Below, in pieces: positions 17,685 to 26,758 of a DNA stretch of 53,527 bases. Each line of letters begins with the position of its first letter. The first letter of the stretch is position 1. The notes beneath the pieces were generated by a model that made no database searches, had not been told where the DNA came from, and saw nothing but the letters and a program-made list of their open reading frames with translations. Source of the stretch: a virus. A program made the translations under genes and the position numbers. The DNA lies in the IMG/VR virus record IMGVR_UViG_3300042922_000627, positions 1-53,527 of that record; one strand, given 5' to 3'.

Positions 17685-18758
17685 CTATTTCACGACATTT
17701 GCCGCATACATCCATGGGGACTTCTGCAAAGGTGCCGCGAGCGGACGAGAACCAAGTCTTAGCTTCCGGATATCATGGTCACGGTCAACAACAAATTTTG
17801 GAACACGCTGCAGCGCGAATGTGTGGTATTGTTCATCCGGCTCAATCTGGCTTATCTGTGCATACATCATATGTCCACATCCAGGGGATGTTACCATTGC
17901 GGATTTGGCAGGAAAGAATCTTTGTGTTGTTCCGGAATCGTCTACATATGTTTCACGGACAGAGAAGATGTCCAGTTCGAATCCGGAGAAGTTCAACCTG
18001 CCGAGCCATGAAACGCCGGGAGTAGTGATTTTCGGTGCAAGATTGCCAAATTCAGCTCTCCTGTTGTCGAGTCTTTTCTGTATTCCTGCATCGGACAGTA
18101 TAAAGTTTGCGGCTGTTGAACCGAGAATGAGGTCGGCAACGGCTAGACCTCTGTCTGCTAATGCTCCACACATAGCTTCGACATCACTCCAGAAGTTACC
18201 GTTGGTATCATCCCACTCGTCGCTGACGGTGTAGATAGCAGGATTACCTCCTGATGTGTCGTAATAGAACACATCATATGTCTGTCCAACGGTCTTATTG
18301 TCTATATATGCCGTCATTGTGCAGCCGTTGTTGATCATTGTCTGGACTGCCATCCATTCCTCTCTGCGAGTAATGCGCCTATCAAGATCAGACAAATCAC
18401 GTATATGCAAAGCCCTTGCGCGTTCAGCCTGCGAAGACCCCGAAAACAATGCCTCACCAAAGCCGCGCTTCTGTAAGTCATCCAGTGTAAGCAAGCGGGA
18501 GGGAAGAATACTAGGTGGCTCAAACTCGTCAACCTCGTAACCACCACGGCCTACAGGAATATCACCAGCACGTGGTACTACAAATGGAGCAAGCCTGCGG
18601 TCACCGTCCTGATATTCTACCAATACCTTATTGGCAGCAAAAATGTCGCCGGTGCCAGTCGGAAAATATCGGTCACGGAAAAAAGTCATTTGCGGAACAA
18701 TTTCCTGCACCATACCAGCCATATAGTAGGTGTCGAATAAATCAATGTTGTTTGGCAT
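17685..18758 (-). CDS. major capsid protein (lambda gpE type)
   Basis: The 357-residue product fits the lambda gpE capsid family: L...Y.....VP.MTFFRDRYFP near the N-terminus, DRRLAPFVVPR, then RREEWMAVQTMINNG and the C-terminal P.FVVDRDHDIRKLRLGSRPL. It is preceded by the gpD-like decoration gene in lambda order (C-Nu3-D-E). AAGGAGG site before the ATG. Confidence 0.95.
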   Translation of the reverse strand: MPNNIDLFDTYYMAGMVQEIVPQMTFFRDRYFPTGTGDIFAANKVLVEYQDGDRRLAPFVVPRAGDIPVGRGGYEVDEFEPPSILPSRLLTLDDLQKRGFGEALFSGSSQAERARALHIRDLSDLDRRITRREEWMAVQTMINNGCTMTAYIDNKTVGQTYDVFYYDTSGGNPAIYTVSDEWDDTNGNFWSDVEAMCGALADRGLAVADLILGSTAANFILSDAGIQKRLDNRRAEFGNLAPKITTPGVSWLGRLNFSGFELDIFSVRETYVDDSGTTQRFFPAKSAMVTSPGCGHMMYAQISQIEPDEQYHTFALQRVPKFVVDRDHDIRKLRLGSRPLAAPLQKSPWMYAANVVK

Positions 18759-18776
18759 TTCTATATACCTCCTTAT

Positions 18777-19175
18777 TTAAGATAACACCGTACCGAGATA
18801 GATGCCGCGTTCACGCAGCTTGTCTTTGTCTGCCTCGGATAAGGTGTAACCATCTTTTACGGTCAGTGCATCGATATTGAAGCACCCTCCTGTGAATACA
18901 GCTGCATTTACTGCTGCAGTGGTTCCTATCTCGGTGTCATCGCAAAGGATACTGTCAGGAGTAAGCGTCTCATTTGTTATTGCTGTAGTACCGAGAATAA
19001 CGAGCTTTCCATCTCCAGCGGAGCCAGAGGATTTTGCAAATACCGTGCCGCGCGGAAATGTTGCAGTTGCGCCAAGTTGTCTGATGACGCCAGAGTTGAC
19101 ATGAACCGCAGGTGATACGCCGGCAAGCAATTTGTCATACGCTACTTTTCCGACTTTTCTGTTCAAATGTTTCAT
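18777..19175 (-). CDS. head decoration protein (lambda gpD-like)
   Basis: A 132-residue capsid-cementing protein. The KLLAGVSPAV start and the long beta region with GTVFAKSSGSAGDGKLVILG fit the head decoration family found between the scaffold and gpE-type capsid. It stabilises the expanded capsid. Confidence 0.85.
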   Translation of the reverse strand: MKHLNRKVGKVAYDKLLAGVSPAVHVNSGVIRQLGATATFPRGTVFAKSSGSAGDGKLVILGTTAITNETLTPDSILCDDTEIGTTAAVNAAVFTGGCFNIDALTVKDGYTLSEADKDKLRERGIYLGTVLS

Positions 19176-19177
19176 TT

Positions 19178-19594
19178 TTACTTATCCTCCTTGTTCTGAA
19201 TTTTTTTTGCATCTGCACGACCAGCCGCCATACGCTGTGCGGGTGTGAGAGGCTTATCCTCTTCGATAGTAACAGTAGCAGCCGATACATCGTTAGCGCC
19301 TGAGGCATTTGTGTCTTCCTGCATATTATCCAAGGTTACTTTTCCCTTCTTTGCAGCTTTTTGAGCTGCGCGGAAAGCAAGTTCCTGAGCATTGCAGGCT
19401 GTTTTCCCATACTTAGCTTCTTTTACGGTTTCATCATCGTATAAAGAAGATATTGTATCTATCTCCTCAATGCGCTTGCGTTCTGCTTCGACTGCTGATC
19501 CGTCATCTGTGGATACAGCGGCCTTTGCCTCGGTCATAAGCTGATTTGCCAACTCCGGATTTTCAGCACGGAGCTCTTCAAGATTTTTGGCCAT
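19178..19594 (-). CDS. nested scaffold protein (lambda Nu3-like internal start)
   Basis: Inside the protease-scaffold gene there is a near-ideal site, AAGGAGG, seven bases before an in-frame ATG at 19594 (MAKNLEELRAENPELANQ). Starting here gives the 138-residue scaffold domain alone, as Nu3 is made from within lambda C. The internal ribosome site is visible in the sequence; its use is inferred from the lambda case. Confidence 0.75.
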   Translation of the reverse strand: MAKNLEELRAENPELANQLMTEAKAAVSTDDGSAVEAERKRIEEIDTISSLYDDETVKEAKYGKTACNAQELAFRAAQKAAKKGKVTLDNMQEDTNASGANDVSAATVTIEEDKPLTPAQRMAAGRADAKKIQNKEDK

Positions 19595-20425
19595 GAGTTT
19601 TCCTCCTTCTTGACCACCGGTTGTAGCCGGTTGAGTTTTATTATTGTCATCCTCTTGCGAGGTTGCGACCGTTTTAATTCCGTCAGGTAACTTAGCGAAT
19701 GACGGCATGTGCATTGGCCGTCCATTTACCATGAGCAGGCGTCCGTCTGCACTTGCCGCAATCTCCGGCTTATCATATGCAGAAGCAAGCATTTCATCGG
19801 CAAAGCCTGCGTCGATGATTTCCTGACCCACAAAGGTAGCCGTCTTAGACATCATCGCGAGCAGTTCCTCTTCCGTCTTGCCCGTTCGTTCCTTATAGAT
19901 TTCCACCTGGGATTTGTCTGTCGGATCAAGCCAGGTTTCTGCTAAAGCTCTCAGCTCGTCCGCATTGTATCCACCAAAAAGAAATCCCCAGCACTTGTGG
20001 ATCATGAACTGGCTCGCTGGATTGACCTGGATGATATCGGCAGCGCAAGTAATGTGAGTACCGCCCGACATGGCAACGCCATCTATCCTCGCGGTCTTCT
20101 TTGCCGCAAGCTCTCGTAGTCGGTTATGGATGGTAACAGATACTTCCGAATCGCCGCCAATGCTGTCAATGCGCATGAGTAGGGTCTTGGCTCCTTCGAT
20201 GGCTTTCAAATCCTCAAGGAATTCATCAAGTATAATGAAGTTTCCCTGCTGAGGCTCACCGGTCCACCAGTCTATGGGCCTTGTCTTCACGATTTCCCCA
20301 TAAAACTGAATCTCGGCATCCAGACCGTCTGTCATCGTCATTGCGTAACAACTGCGCCGGATATTCACCGAAGGAGGTTTCAACAAACCTTTTCGTGCAA
20401 ATATCCCGTTAAAAAACTTAGGCAT
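19178..20425 (-). CDS. ClpP/S49-like prohead protease fused to scaffold domain
   Basis: A 415-residue prohead protease-scaffold protein of lambda gpC/Nu3 layout. Residues 36-175 form a ClpP-type domain: LLMRIDSIGGDS, the Ser motif GVAMSGGTHI (Ser120) and the His motif MIHKCW (His143). The usual ClpP GxASxA box is altered to GVAMSGG. The C-terminal part (278-415) is a charged, helical scaffold rich in Lys, Ala and Glu. I choose ATG 20425, overlapping the portal stop, with an AAAGGAAGTG site. The protease should trim the scaffold and portal region during maturation. Confidence 0.9.
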   Translation of the reverse strand: MPKFFNGIFARKGLLKPPSVNIRRSCYAMTMTDGLDAEIQFYGEIVKTRPIDWWTGEPQQGNFIILDEFLEDLKAIEGAKTLLMRIDSIGGDSEVSVTIHNRLRELAAKKTARIDGVAMSGGTHITCAADIIQVNPASQFMIHKCWGFLFGGYNADELRALAETWLDPTDKSQVEIYKERTGKTEEELLAMMSKTATFVGQEIIDAGFADEMLASAYDKPEIAASADGRLLMVNGRPMHMPSFAKLPDGIKTVATSQEDDNNKTQPATTGGQEGGKLMAKNLEELRAENPELANQLMTEAKAAVSTDDGSAVEAERKRIEEIDTISSLYDDETVKEAKYGKTACNAQELAFRAAQKAAKKGKVTLDNMQEDTNASGANDVSAATVTIEEDKPLTPAQRMAAGRADAKKIQNKEDK

Positions 20426-22016
20426 TTGGTTCACTTCCTTTCGTATTTTCGTCACCGAGGACGGCCATATATTTACCGCCTCCGGCATCAAGTAATTTTT
20501 CATTCTCAAGCTTGAGCTGTTCGACATTAGCCTCCCAGTCGCCACCGCCCAGCTCGCGGGTAACATGTTCATGAGTTTTGAATCCACGGTCAACGTTCAT
20601 TATTGCTGCTTTAACTTCTTTACTTGGGTCGATCTGTCCTTGCACTGGCCCGATCCAGCGAGCACCGCACCATGCAGCCCGGATTCTCGGATCGTCAAAA
20701 AAACCTGGAGCCTTTATCCGCCCTCTGGCCACAGCCTCAGCAAGCCATACTTCATATACAGGTTGACAAAAATCGTCAACAAACCATTTCCGACGCATCT
20801 TGAATGCTTCCCACGCATCCATTAGTGCTGCTCTGGCCGCAGAATACGAGCTATTAAATTCTTTTATTAATACATCGTATGGTAGCTCCAAGGCAGCACC
20901 TATAATACGGCATATTGTTTTCACAAAGCTCTCGAAGCCTGTTGTAGGAATATTCGGATTACCGAACTTGATATCTTCTCCGTCTTCAAGGTGGGCGACT
21001 GTGCCAGGTCCCATTTCGTGCTCGTTTTCGCTGTGAGATACTTCGTCTGGCTGCTCACCAGGTATACCCACTACATCGCCGGATCCGGTTTCATTTATTG
21101 GTATATCCGTTGTATCCGTTTTTGTTGTTATCCATGCAGTAAAGAAAGACTGAACCAGTGCTGCCATAAGTTCGCTCTCAGTATATCTCCGCAGTTGCAA
21201 CAACGGTTCTATAACAGGGGCCAAATAAGTAACACCCCGGTACTGATCAGGCCGTTCACTGTCCATGACATGCAATATGTTTGGCAATCCTGTTTTTATT
21301 CCATATGCTTCGACACGAGTCCACCTCGGAGTCTCAACTACAAGCTGATTCGGATATGTATTCCGGATATGATAGGCTACAATCTTGCCGTTCTGGTCTA
21401 CTTCCACACCATCGTGGACAATATTCCCGTTATCCGGATTTTTTCCATCAGTGAATCGAGGGGAAGGTGTCACGGCTGTACCGTATTCCGTTGGTGTGCT
21501 TACCCGGTCTGCTTCGATAAGATGAATGCGTAACGAGTATGGATTTGTAGGCGTCGGGTCATACCTCTTGAAGAGAGGAAATACATCTCCACTCATGAGC
21601 CATGATTTCAATGCTAACTGCTGTAATCCCTCGAAGTTATTTACACCTGTTGCATCGCAATTTTCTTTCTTTTGAGCCCACAAAGTGAATTCCGCTTCCG
21701 TTAATCGCTGCCAAGCTTTAGCAGCTTCCTGAGACAGCCCCAACACATCACGGTTGATAGAGCTTTTCAAAGTGAGTCCAGTACCTACAACCTTTGTCCT
21801 GTTGGTATTTATTGCTGAAGTTGCAACAGGGGATGCCATGTATAACATTCTGCCACGTTGCCGGAGCGTATAGTTATTCCAGTCTATATCCTCAACCGGT
21901 GAGCCACTGACCGCATTAAATCCCTTGAGTGCCCGTCGTATTATACTTGCACCTGCTTCACTATATCCTTTTACCTGCGGCGTACCCATTCGTCGTACAT
22001 AACGTCTATTGCTCAA
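20418..22016 (-). CDS. portal protein (lambda gpB type)
   Basis: A 532-residue lambda-type portal. Motifs: RGRMLYMASPVATSAI near residue 50, VGTGLTLKSSI, W......F..WA......D, RRYTESELMAALV, and FNSSYSAARAAL...W in the C-terminal half, a hallmark of the family. No ribosome site precedes the upstream ATG at 22037; an AGGAGG ten bases before a TTG at 22016 decides my start. It forms the ring through which DNA enters the capsid and docks the terminase. Confidence 0.9.
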   Translation of the reverse strand: MSNRRYVRRMGTPQVKGYSEAGASIIRRALKGFNAVSGSPVEDIDWNNYTLRQRGRMLYMASPVATSAINTNRTKVVGTGLTLKSSINRDVLGLSQEAAKAWQRLTEAEFTLWAQKKENCDATGVNNFEGLQQLALKSWLMSGDVFPLFKRYDPTPTNPYSLRIHLIEADRVSTPTEYGTAVTPSPRFTDGKNPDNGNIVHDGVEVDQNGKIVAYHIRNTYPNQLVVETPRWTRVEAYGIKTGLPNILHVMDSERPDQYRGVTYLAPVIEPLLQLRRYTESELMAALVQSFFTAWITTKTDTTDIPINETGSGDVVGIPGEQPDEVSHSENEHEMGPGTVAHLEDGEDIKFGNPNIPTTGFESFVKTICRIIGAALELPYDVLIKEFNSSYSAARAALMDAWEAFKMRRKWFVDDFCQPVYEVWLAEAVARGRIKAPGFFDDPRIRAAWCGARWIGPVQGQIDPSKEVKAAIMNVDRGFKTHEHVTRELGGGDWEANVEQLKLENEKLLDAGGGKYMAVLGDENTKGSEPNA

Positions 22017-22073
22017 TGCTTTTTCGCCTCCTGTCATATAATTTAGCCGGGAGTCCGGACGGACATATACTTG

Positions 22074-22331
22074 TTACCAATCTCTCGGTAATATTCCGAA
22101 AGCCTTTCTCGGTTTTCTCCGTTGCAGCATTGCTGTAAGTTCATCTACCCTGCGCTCCGCTTCTGTAATTTCATTTTTTAATTTATCAATATCAAAACGG
22201 GTGAGCTCTCTGTCATCAATGGTATAACTTTTCACACCGCCATTCACCAAAGCAAGATATGCAGTTCTCAATTTTGTGAGAGCACTTTTCCAGAAGTCAA
22301 GTCTTGCCTGGATTTCAATTTTATCTACCAA
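22074..22331 (-). CDS. small head protein (gpW / DUF6148-like)
   Basis: An 85-residue helical protein lying between large terminase and portal, the place of lambda gpW. The pattern ARLDFWKSAL..LR.AY..L..GG.KSYTIDDRELTRFDID resembles DUF6148/gpW-type head-tail joining proteins. GGGGGTG lies eight bases before a TTG at 22331, preferred over the ATG at 22358 that overlaps the terminase gene without a site. Confidence 0.75.
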   Translation of the reverse strand: MVDKIEIQARLDFWKSALTKLRTAYLALVNGGVKSYTIDDRELTRFDIDKLKNEITEAERRVDELTAMLQRRKPRKAFGILPRDW

Positions 22332-22344
22332 TGTTTTCACCCCC

Positions 22345-24309
22345 TTACCAATCGTCATAGTATTTCTTCAGAGAATTACCACTTTTCTTTTTTCGTGGCT
22401 TTTGTACCTGGGCCGATGCTGCTTCATTGGATGATGTATTACCAGGTAAAACAGCAGCGACTTTAACGCGAATATCATTTTTCGCTACTTTAAGGCGTTT
22501 ATCTATTGCATCTAGATCCGGTGATAACGCCTTGAATGCAGCAAACGCATAGTTTCGGCAATCAAGAGCTTCGTTACGTTCGTGTCCGGGTATCTTCTCC
22601 CATACCCAGGGTTGTTTCTTCTCAGTATCGTAAACAAGCCGCTCCGATAGTAGCCCTTTAAAATAAGCATCACCGTAATCATCACGCTTGGGAAAGTGGC
22701 TGTACTTAGTTCCCTCAGTCTGCACTCGGAGATTATCCATGATAATCTGTTTTCCCGCATTAACGCCTATATCATATCGCCAGCATGTTCCGATAACCTT
22801 CTTAACTCCGTTTTTGGTTACTACAATTTTCTGCTTTCGTGGTGGCGCAGTGAATGGTGCATCGTGCTTATTGCTTCCGGCGATAGCAAAAACCTTTTTG
22901 CCGATGCGCTTATAGCATTGTTGCCGGACTTCTTGTGTAAAATGGCCGCCCTCATCAGCAAACGTCATTGACAATCTCAAGCCAGATCCGTCAGAAAAAC
23001 GAAAGACATGTTCCAAAACATCGTCCAATCGGGTCCAAGTTTCCGTATCGTCAGGGCGCCCCATTATAATGCCTTTCTTAATTCCCCAATTTTCTCCGAA
23101 ATGCCCAAAACCAACAACCTCATATTCGAGACGGTCATCCTGCGTATCTACGCCACAGGTCAAAACCAGGACACCTTCTGGGAGTTCGGCGCCTTCCGGA
23201 TATTCCTCTCGCCGTGCAAGTAGGCTGTCCTCGTCCTCCAGATCGCCACGATCCTCCCATAGTTCACCGAAGCGTGTGTTATAAACGACCTGTAGTTTCT
23301 TTGAGCTCCCTATTGCATTGAGATATAGTAATATGATTGATTCCCATGAGGCCCAAGGTGAAACAAAAGCATTGAGCCAGAAGGAACGCACACCGTTCTC
23401 ATATGCTGCTGGATTCTCTGCAATCCATTTTCCAGTCTGCCGCTTCATTTCCATTTCGGAAGATATACAGCCGCATCCGGGACATACATAGGAAACGTCT
23501 GTCACCTTGTATGTTTTTTTATTTGCTACGATGATTTCCTCATGCTTATATCTAATTGAAGAGAATGCTATGTTATGATACTCTCCACAATGAGGACATC
23601 GTGAACACCACCGTTCCATTGTTCCTTCGACAAAAGAAGATTCAATAGCACTGGCATTTTTTATTGTCGGGGTAGATACCTCAACAGCCTTTGCGTTGTA
23701 GAATGTTATCTGCCTCGCTCTGGCAAGCTCCCACGGGTCACCTTCTTTTCCTGCCGATGTTGCCCATCGGTCACGCTCGTCACCGAGTATATAGCGGATA
23801 GGTTTTGACGCCAGCGAGTGAGCTTCGGTCGAGCCGCACATTGTCAAAATGCCGCCCGGGTATGTCTTTTGCAATATGGTATTGGCACTGTCCCGGTTCT
23901 TTGGGTCAGCCACCTTTGTCTTGAGTGATTTACAATCCCTTATCATCGGAGCAATTCGGAGCTTAGAGTAATCCTTTGCATCAATGGTGGTCGGGTGGAT
24001 AAACAAAATGCTACCCGGATCTTCATCGATAATGTAACCGATAGTGTTGTTTAATACTTCCGATTTTCCGACCTGTGAAGCAGACGCTACAATTATGCGG
24101 TGCACTTTTGGGTCTGTAAAGGCGTCCATTGGTCCCTGGAGGTAGGGGGTTCTGCTTGTGCGCCATGGCCCAGGTTCAGCACTACTCTCTGGTGAAAGCC
24201 TACGCTTCCTATCAGACCACTCTGAAACAGTCAGGTCTTCAGGGGGTTTCATGCCGGCGATTGCTTTTGATATCGCTGCGTTCAGCCGAAGTTCATCACT
24301 TTTAATCAT
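22345..24309 (-). CDS. large terminase subunit (GpA family)
   Basis: A 654-residue lambda gpA-family packaging motor. The ATPase domain has the Walker A-like ASASQVGKSE (75-84) and Walker B ILGDERDRW (about 175); a zinc-ribbon-like CSRCPHCGEYHN and CPGCGC follow; the nuclease domain begins LTCGVDTQDDRLEYEV (about 375). I choose ATG 24309, which overlaps the small subunit stop by eight bases. It cuts concatemers and pumps DNA. GpA-type enzymes act at cos sites, so cohesive ends are likely. Confidence 0.95.
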   Translation of the reverse strand: MIKSDELRLNAAISKAIAGMKPPEDLTVSEWSDRKRRLSPESSAEPGPWRTSRTPYLQGPMDAFTDPKVHRIIVASASQVGKSEVLNNTIGYIIDEDPGSILFIHPTTIDAKDYSKLRIAPMIRDCKSLKTKVADPKNRDSANTILQKTYPGGILTMCGSTEAHSLASKPIRYILGDERDRWATSAGKEGDPWELARARQITFYNAKAVEVSTPTIKNASAIESSFVEGTMERWCSRCPHCGEYHNIAFSSIRYKHEEIIVANKKTYKVTDVSYVCPGCGCISSEMEMKRQTGKWIAENPAAYENGVRSFWLNAFVSPWASWESIILLYLNAIGSSKKLQVVYNTRFGELWEDRGDLEDEDSLLARREEYPEGAELPEGVLVLTCGVDTQDDRLEYEVVGFGHFGENWGIKKGIIMGRPDDTETWTRLDDVLEHVFRFSDGSGLRLSMTFADEGGHFTQEVRQQCYKRIGKKVFAIAGSNKHDAPFTAPPRKQKIVVTKNGVKKVIGTCWRYDIGVNAGKQIIMDNLRVQTEGTKYSHFPKRDDYGDAYFKGLLSERLVYDTEKKQPWVWEKIPGHERNEALDCRNYAFAAFKALSPDLDAIDKRLKVAKNDIRVKVAAVLPGNTSSNEAASAQVQKPRKKKSGNSLKKYYDDW

Positions 24310-24844
24310 CGTCAGTATCCGACTTATTTCCAGTGTCCCAACTTCGCCGCTCACGAACGCGCTCATTATATTTCTTAGCGTCGTATTGATAATGCGAAAG
24401 TTCCCCCATGACCTTATGTATTTCCTTACGGATAAACTCAGCCGCCTCTGCAGGAGATGAAATAGCAGCGACATCCACCGCTAGCCTGCCCGGTAACGCC
24501 ATAAGCATACCTCGAATTGTATAAATCAAATCCTCGGTCATGGCCGCAACATCCTCTGAACGGTGCATTTTCCCCTGAAGTTCCTTAGCCTCAAGCACTG
24601 AAACAATTGCTTTAGCCTTTTTAATGCTGACGTCTGCGTCCAGCTTTTCTTTTTCGGCCGCGCTTAGCGCTTTTTCTTTCATGCGGTATTCTATATATTT
24701 TTGAACTGCGTCAGTGAGCAGATATTTGCCTTTGTCACTTTCGATGATTCCGTCTTGTGCGAGCTGCTGTATCCGTCTGCCTGTTACTCCCAAAACAGCA
24801 GCAAGCTCAGTGCCAGATACCTCGGTTTTTGTGGTTATGTCCAT
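24302..24844 (-). CDS. small terminase subunit (Nu1-like)
   Basis: A 180-residue Nu1-like subunit. Residues 8-40 are a winged HTH (VSGTELAAVLGVTGRRIQQLAQDGI), followed by a long helix with K/A/E repeats and the LPGRLAVDVA..SSP.E segment found in these proteins. It recognises the packaging site and recruits the large subunit. GAGGA site before ATG 24844. Confidence 0.9.
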   Translation of the reverse strand: MDITTKTEVSGTELAAVLGVTGRRIQQLAQDGIIESDKGKYLLTDAVQKYIEYRMKEKALSAAEKEKLDADVSIKKAKAIVSVLEAKELQGKMHRSEDVAAMTEDLIYTIRGMLMALPGRLAVDVAAISSPAEAAEFIRKEIHKVMGELSHYQYDAKKYNERVRERRSWDTGNKSDTDDD

Positions 24845-25086
24845 CGAATTCCTCCTTGTGCGTAACGAAATGGTCGAAAAAAAAATTTATTACATACACG
24901 AAATTTGGGGTCGACGAGCCCGCATGGTATGCCGACACCCCGTCACAGTACCTTTTTCTATCGGCAGTCATTTTATGATGCTGTTGCAACTCTCTGTAGT
25001 TTGATTATAGCTCTTTATAGGAGGTCGCCCAGGTACAGACACATCTTATAAGGTTTGTGCCTGCCCTGGACTGAGAGCATGAAGAA
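24845..25086. other. non-coding stretch with two dyads; candidate cos/packaging region
   Basis: No gene seen. It holds a long imperfect hairpin at 25029-25069 (arms CCAGGTACAGACACA and TGTGCCTGCCCTGG, with the palindrome CTTATAAG in the loop) and a GC-rich dyad near 24908-24942 (GGGGT... with ...ACCCC). No T run follows, so these are not ordinary terminators. Position directly before terS, with a GpA-type terminase, makes this the best cos candidate. Inference only. Confidence 0.45.
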
Positions 25087-25611
25087 CTACAGCTTTGTTA
25101 TAAGTTCTGCCTTGCTATATGTCTTAACATCCTTTGTCATGAGTGAGAGGAAATCATCACGAGAGAATTCTGATAGCCTGAATACTTCCTCTGGTCTCAT
25201 ACCTAACTGCTTACCTATTTCATTTACTGATTTACCTTCAGTAAGTAAGCGTTGAACTATTGCTTTCATTGGGCCGAGTAGATGAGTACCACGTGCCCTG
25301 TTGTGTGTGACCGTACCATAAATATCACCAGCTGAATCTGTATGCTTCACTATGACAACGGGTACTTTACCACTAAGCTTTGTTATCAGTGGTTCTTCTC
25401 CTGACACCATCCACCGATGAAAGCCGTCGATGATGGTCATGTCCGGTCGTACCACTATAGGAAGCGTCCAACCGTTGGTGAGTATGGACTGTTTGAGCAG
25501 ATTCAAGTTCTCGCGTGTGACCTTGTTTGGGTTATAGTCATTAGCTTTAAGCCTACTCCTGTCTATCCATTGAAGCGAACCAAGTGGTGCAAATATATCT
25601 ACATCATGCAT
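25087..25611 (-). CDS. ParB/Srx-superfamily protein, IbrB-like
   Basis: A 174-residue protein with a ParB/sulfiredoxin fold: W.DRSRLKANDYNPN, LLKQSILTNGWTLPIVVR, then the active-site-like IDGFHRW (61-67), where true ParBs have GxRR. The C-terminal helices (AIVQRLLTEGKSVNEIGKQLGM) are HTH-like. Pairing with the upstream PAPS-reductase-like gene matches the IbrA/IbrB pairs known from enterobacterial prophages, named there as regulators. GGAGG lies eight bases before ATG 25611, inside the upstream gene. It may bind or modify nucleotides; the reaction is unknown. Confidence 0.8.
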   Translation of the reverse strand: MHDVDIFAPLGSLQWIDRSRLKANDYNPNKVTRENLNLLKQSILTNGWTLPIVVRPDMTIIDGFHRWMVSGEEPLITKLSGKVPVVIVKHTDSAGDIYGTVTHNRARGTHLLGPMKAIVQRLLTEGKSVNEIGKQLGMRPEEVFRLSEFSRDDFLSLMTKDVKTYSKAELITKL

Positions 25612-26758
25612 TTGCTTCGCCTCCTTTCCGGAAGCGCTTGGCATATTCTGCATAAGAGCAGTATATATCCTGGTATATAGCGCGTAATGTTCTGAGCTTT
25701 GGATCACCGGCTATAAGTCCCTCATATATTTTGCGATAGTCACGTGGTCTTGCCATGCCATCCATCTCAATGAACAATTTACGGTAGCGTTTGGCCACAG
25801 CCACTTTATGCGGGGTATTGAAATACTCTTCAGGACGCTCAAACAGCATTTCCATGAGTAATGCCCGGTAGTCCTTTATGTCATCACCTTCAAGCTCTTT
25901 CCTCTTTCGGGAAGTGCGCCTGAACATTTCACTGTCCCAATACAATACAGCCAGGTATGCATTCGGCTCTCTGCGTATGACCTTCTCCATGAGTGTCGGT
26001 TCATATTCACCCATATGGACCAAGCTCGGTACCGTATCCACTGAAAAGAACTGTGACACTCGGAGCATATTCCGATTTGTTCCTGATTGGTACATATGCA
26101 GGTAAATGACCGGAATGTCGACCTTTTCATTTTTCAGATACAGCCAAACGTCAGATGTCTTCCAGTCATATATGGGATAAATCATATTTTTGTTGGTGAT
26201 ACCGCCTGCGCCCATATTAAGCGCTGACATATACTGTAAGCGCTGTACTGACTCGGAAGTCCTCACACCCGTTATCATGATTCCATCCATAGTGACTTTC
26301 GGTAGGAAAGTTTGATAACTGTCTACGCGTGGTCGTAGCTTCGGATGATTTAGCAGGGCGAATGGAGGCGGCCGCCTTATCCATATATCCTGCTTTTGTC
26401 TGTCCCAGCATATGAACGACTCATCGCTCGTAAGCTCATTCAGACAATTAAAATGTTTTACCTCAACACACCACCACTGGAATTTGGCGCCGGCGAGTAG
26501 GAATTTCTTTCTCCATACTTTGACGGTTTCTTCAATACAATCGAAGATTGCTTCCTCGTCTATAAAGAGGACTGTCAGGAGAGAGGCATCTATCTCTCCT
26601 GAGTGGATCAGCTTCAGAGTAAGGTCAGCCAGACACAAACTGTCTTTACCTCCGGAGAATGACATATACACCGGTACACCATTTGAAAATACATTTTTTA
26701 GCCTTTTCCTTGCAACGGTTACTACATCCATGTCGGATTGCACACGCTTTATAGCCAT
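25604..26758 (-). CDS. PAPS-reductase-like ATP pyrophosphatase, IbrA-like
   Basis: A 384-residue PP-loop ATP pyrophosphatase. The SGGKDS loop is at 35-40, followed by V.FIDEEAIFD, then GVRTSES at 164-170 and YPIYDWKTSDVW at 194-205, all typical of PAPS-reductase-fold enzymes. The large C-terminal helical part (IbrA-type) exceeds the classical CysH length. The family adenylates a substrate, often for sulfur transfer; DndC of DNA phosphorothioation shares this fold. No cysteine desulfurase is encoded here. It overlaps ParB-like genes on both sides. DNA or nucleotide modification is a hypothesis. Confidence 0.88.
   Translation of the reverse strand: MAIKRVQSDMDVVTVARKRLKNVFSNGVPVYMSFSGGKDSLCLADLTLKLIHSGEIDASLLTVLFIDEEAIFDCIEETVKVWRKKFLLAGAKFQWWCVEVKHFNCLNELTSDESFICWDRQKQDIWIRRPPPFALLNHPKLRPRVDSYQTFLPKVTMDGIMITGVRTSESVQRLQYMSALNMGAGGITNKNMIYPIYDWKTSDVWLYLKNEKVDIPVIYLHMYQSGTNRNMLRVSQFFSVDTVPSLVHMGEYEPTLMEKVIRREPNAYLAVLYWDSEMFRRTSRKRKELEGDDIKDYRALLMEMLFERPEEYFNTPHKVAVAKRYRKLFIEMDGMARPRDYRKIYEGLIAGDPKLRTLRAIYQDIYCSYAEYAKRFRKGGEANA

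Noticed and set aside
17597-18880. Several long plus-strand ORFs over the capsid gene
   Set aside because: Antisense shadows of the capsid gene, which has strong family motifs and a good ribosome site.
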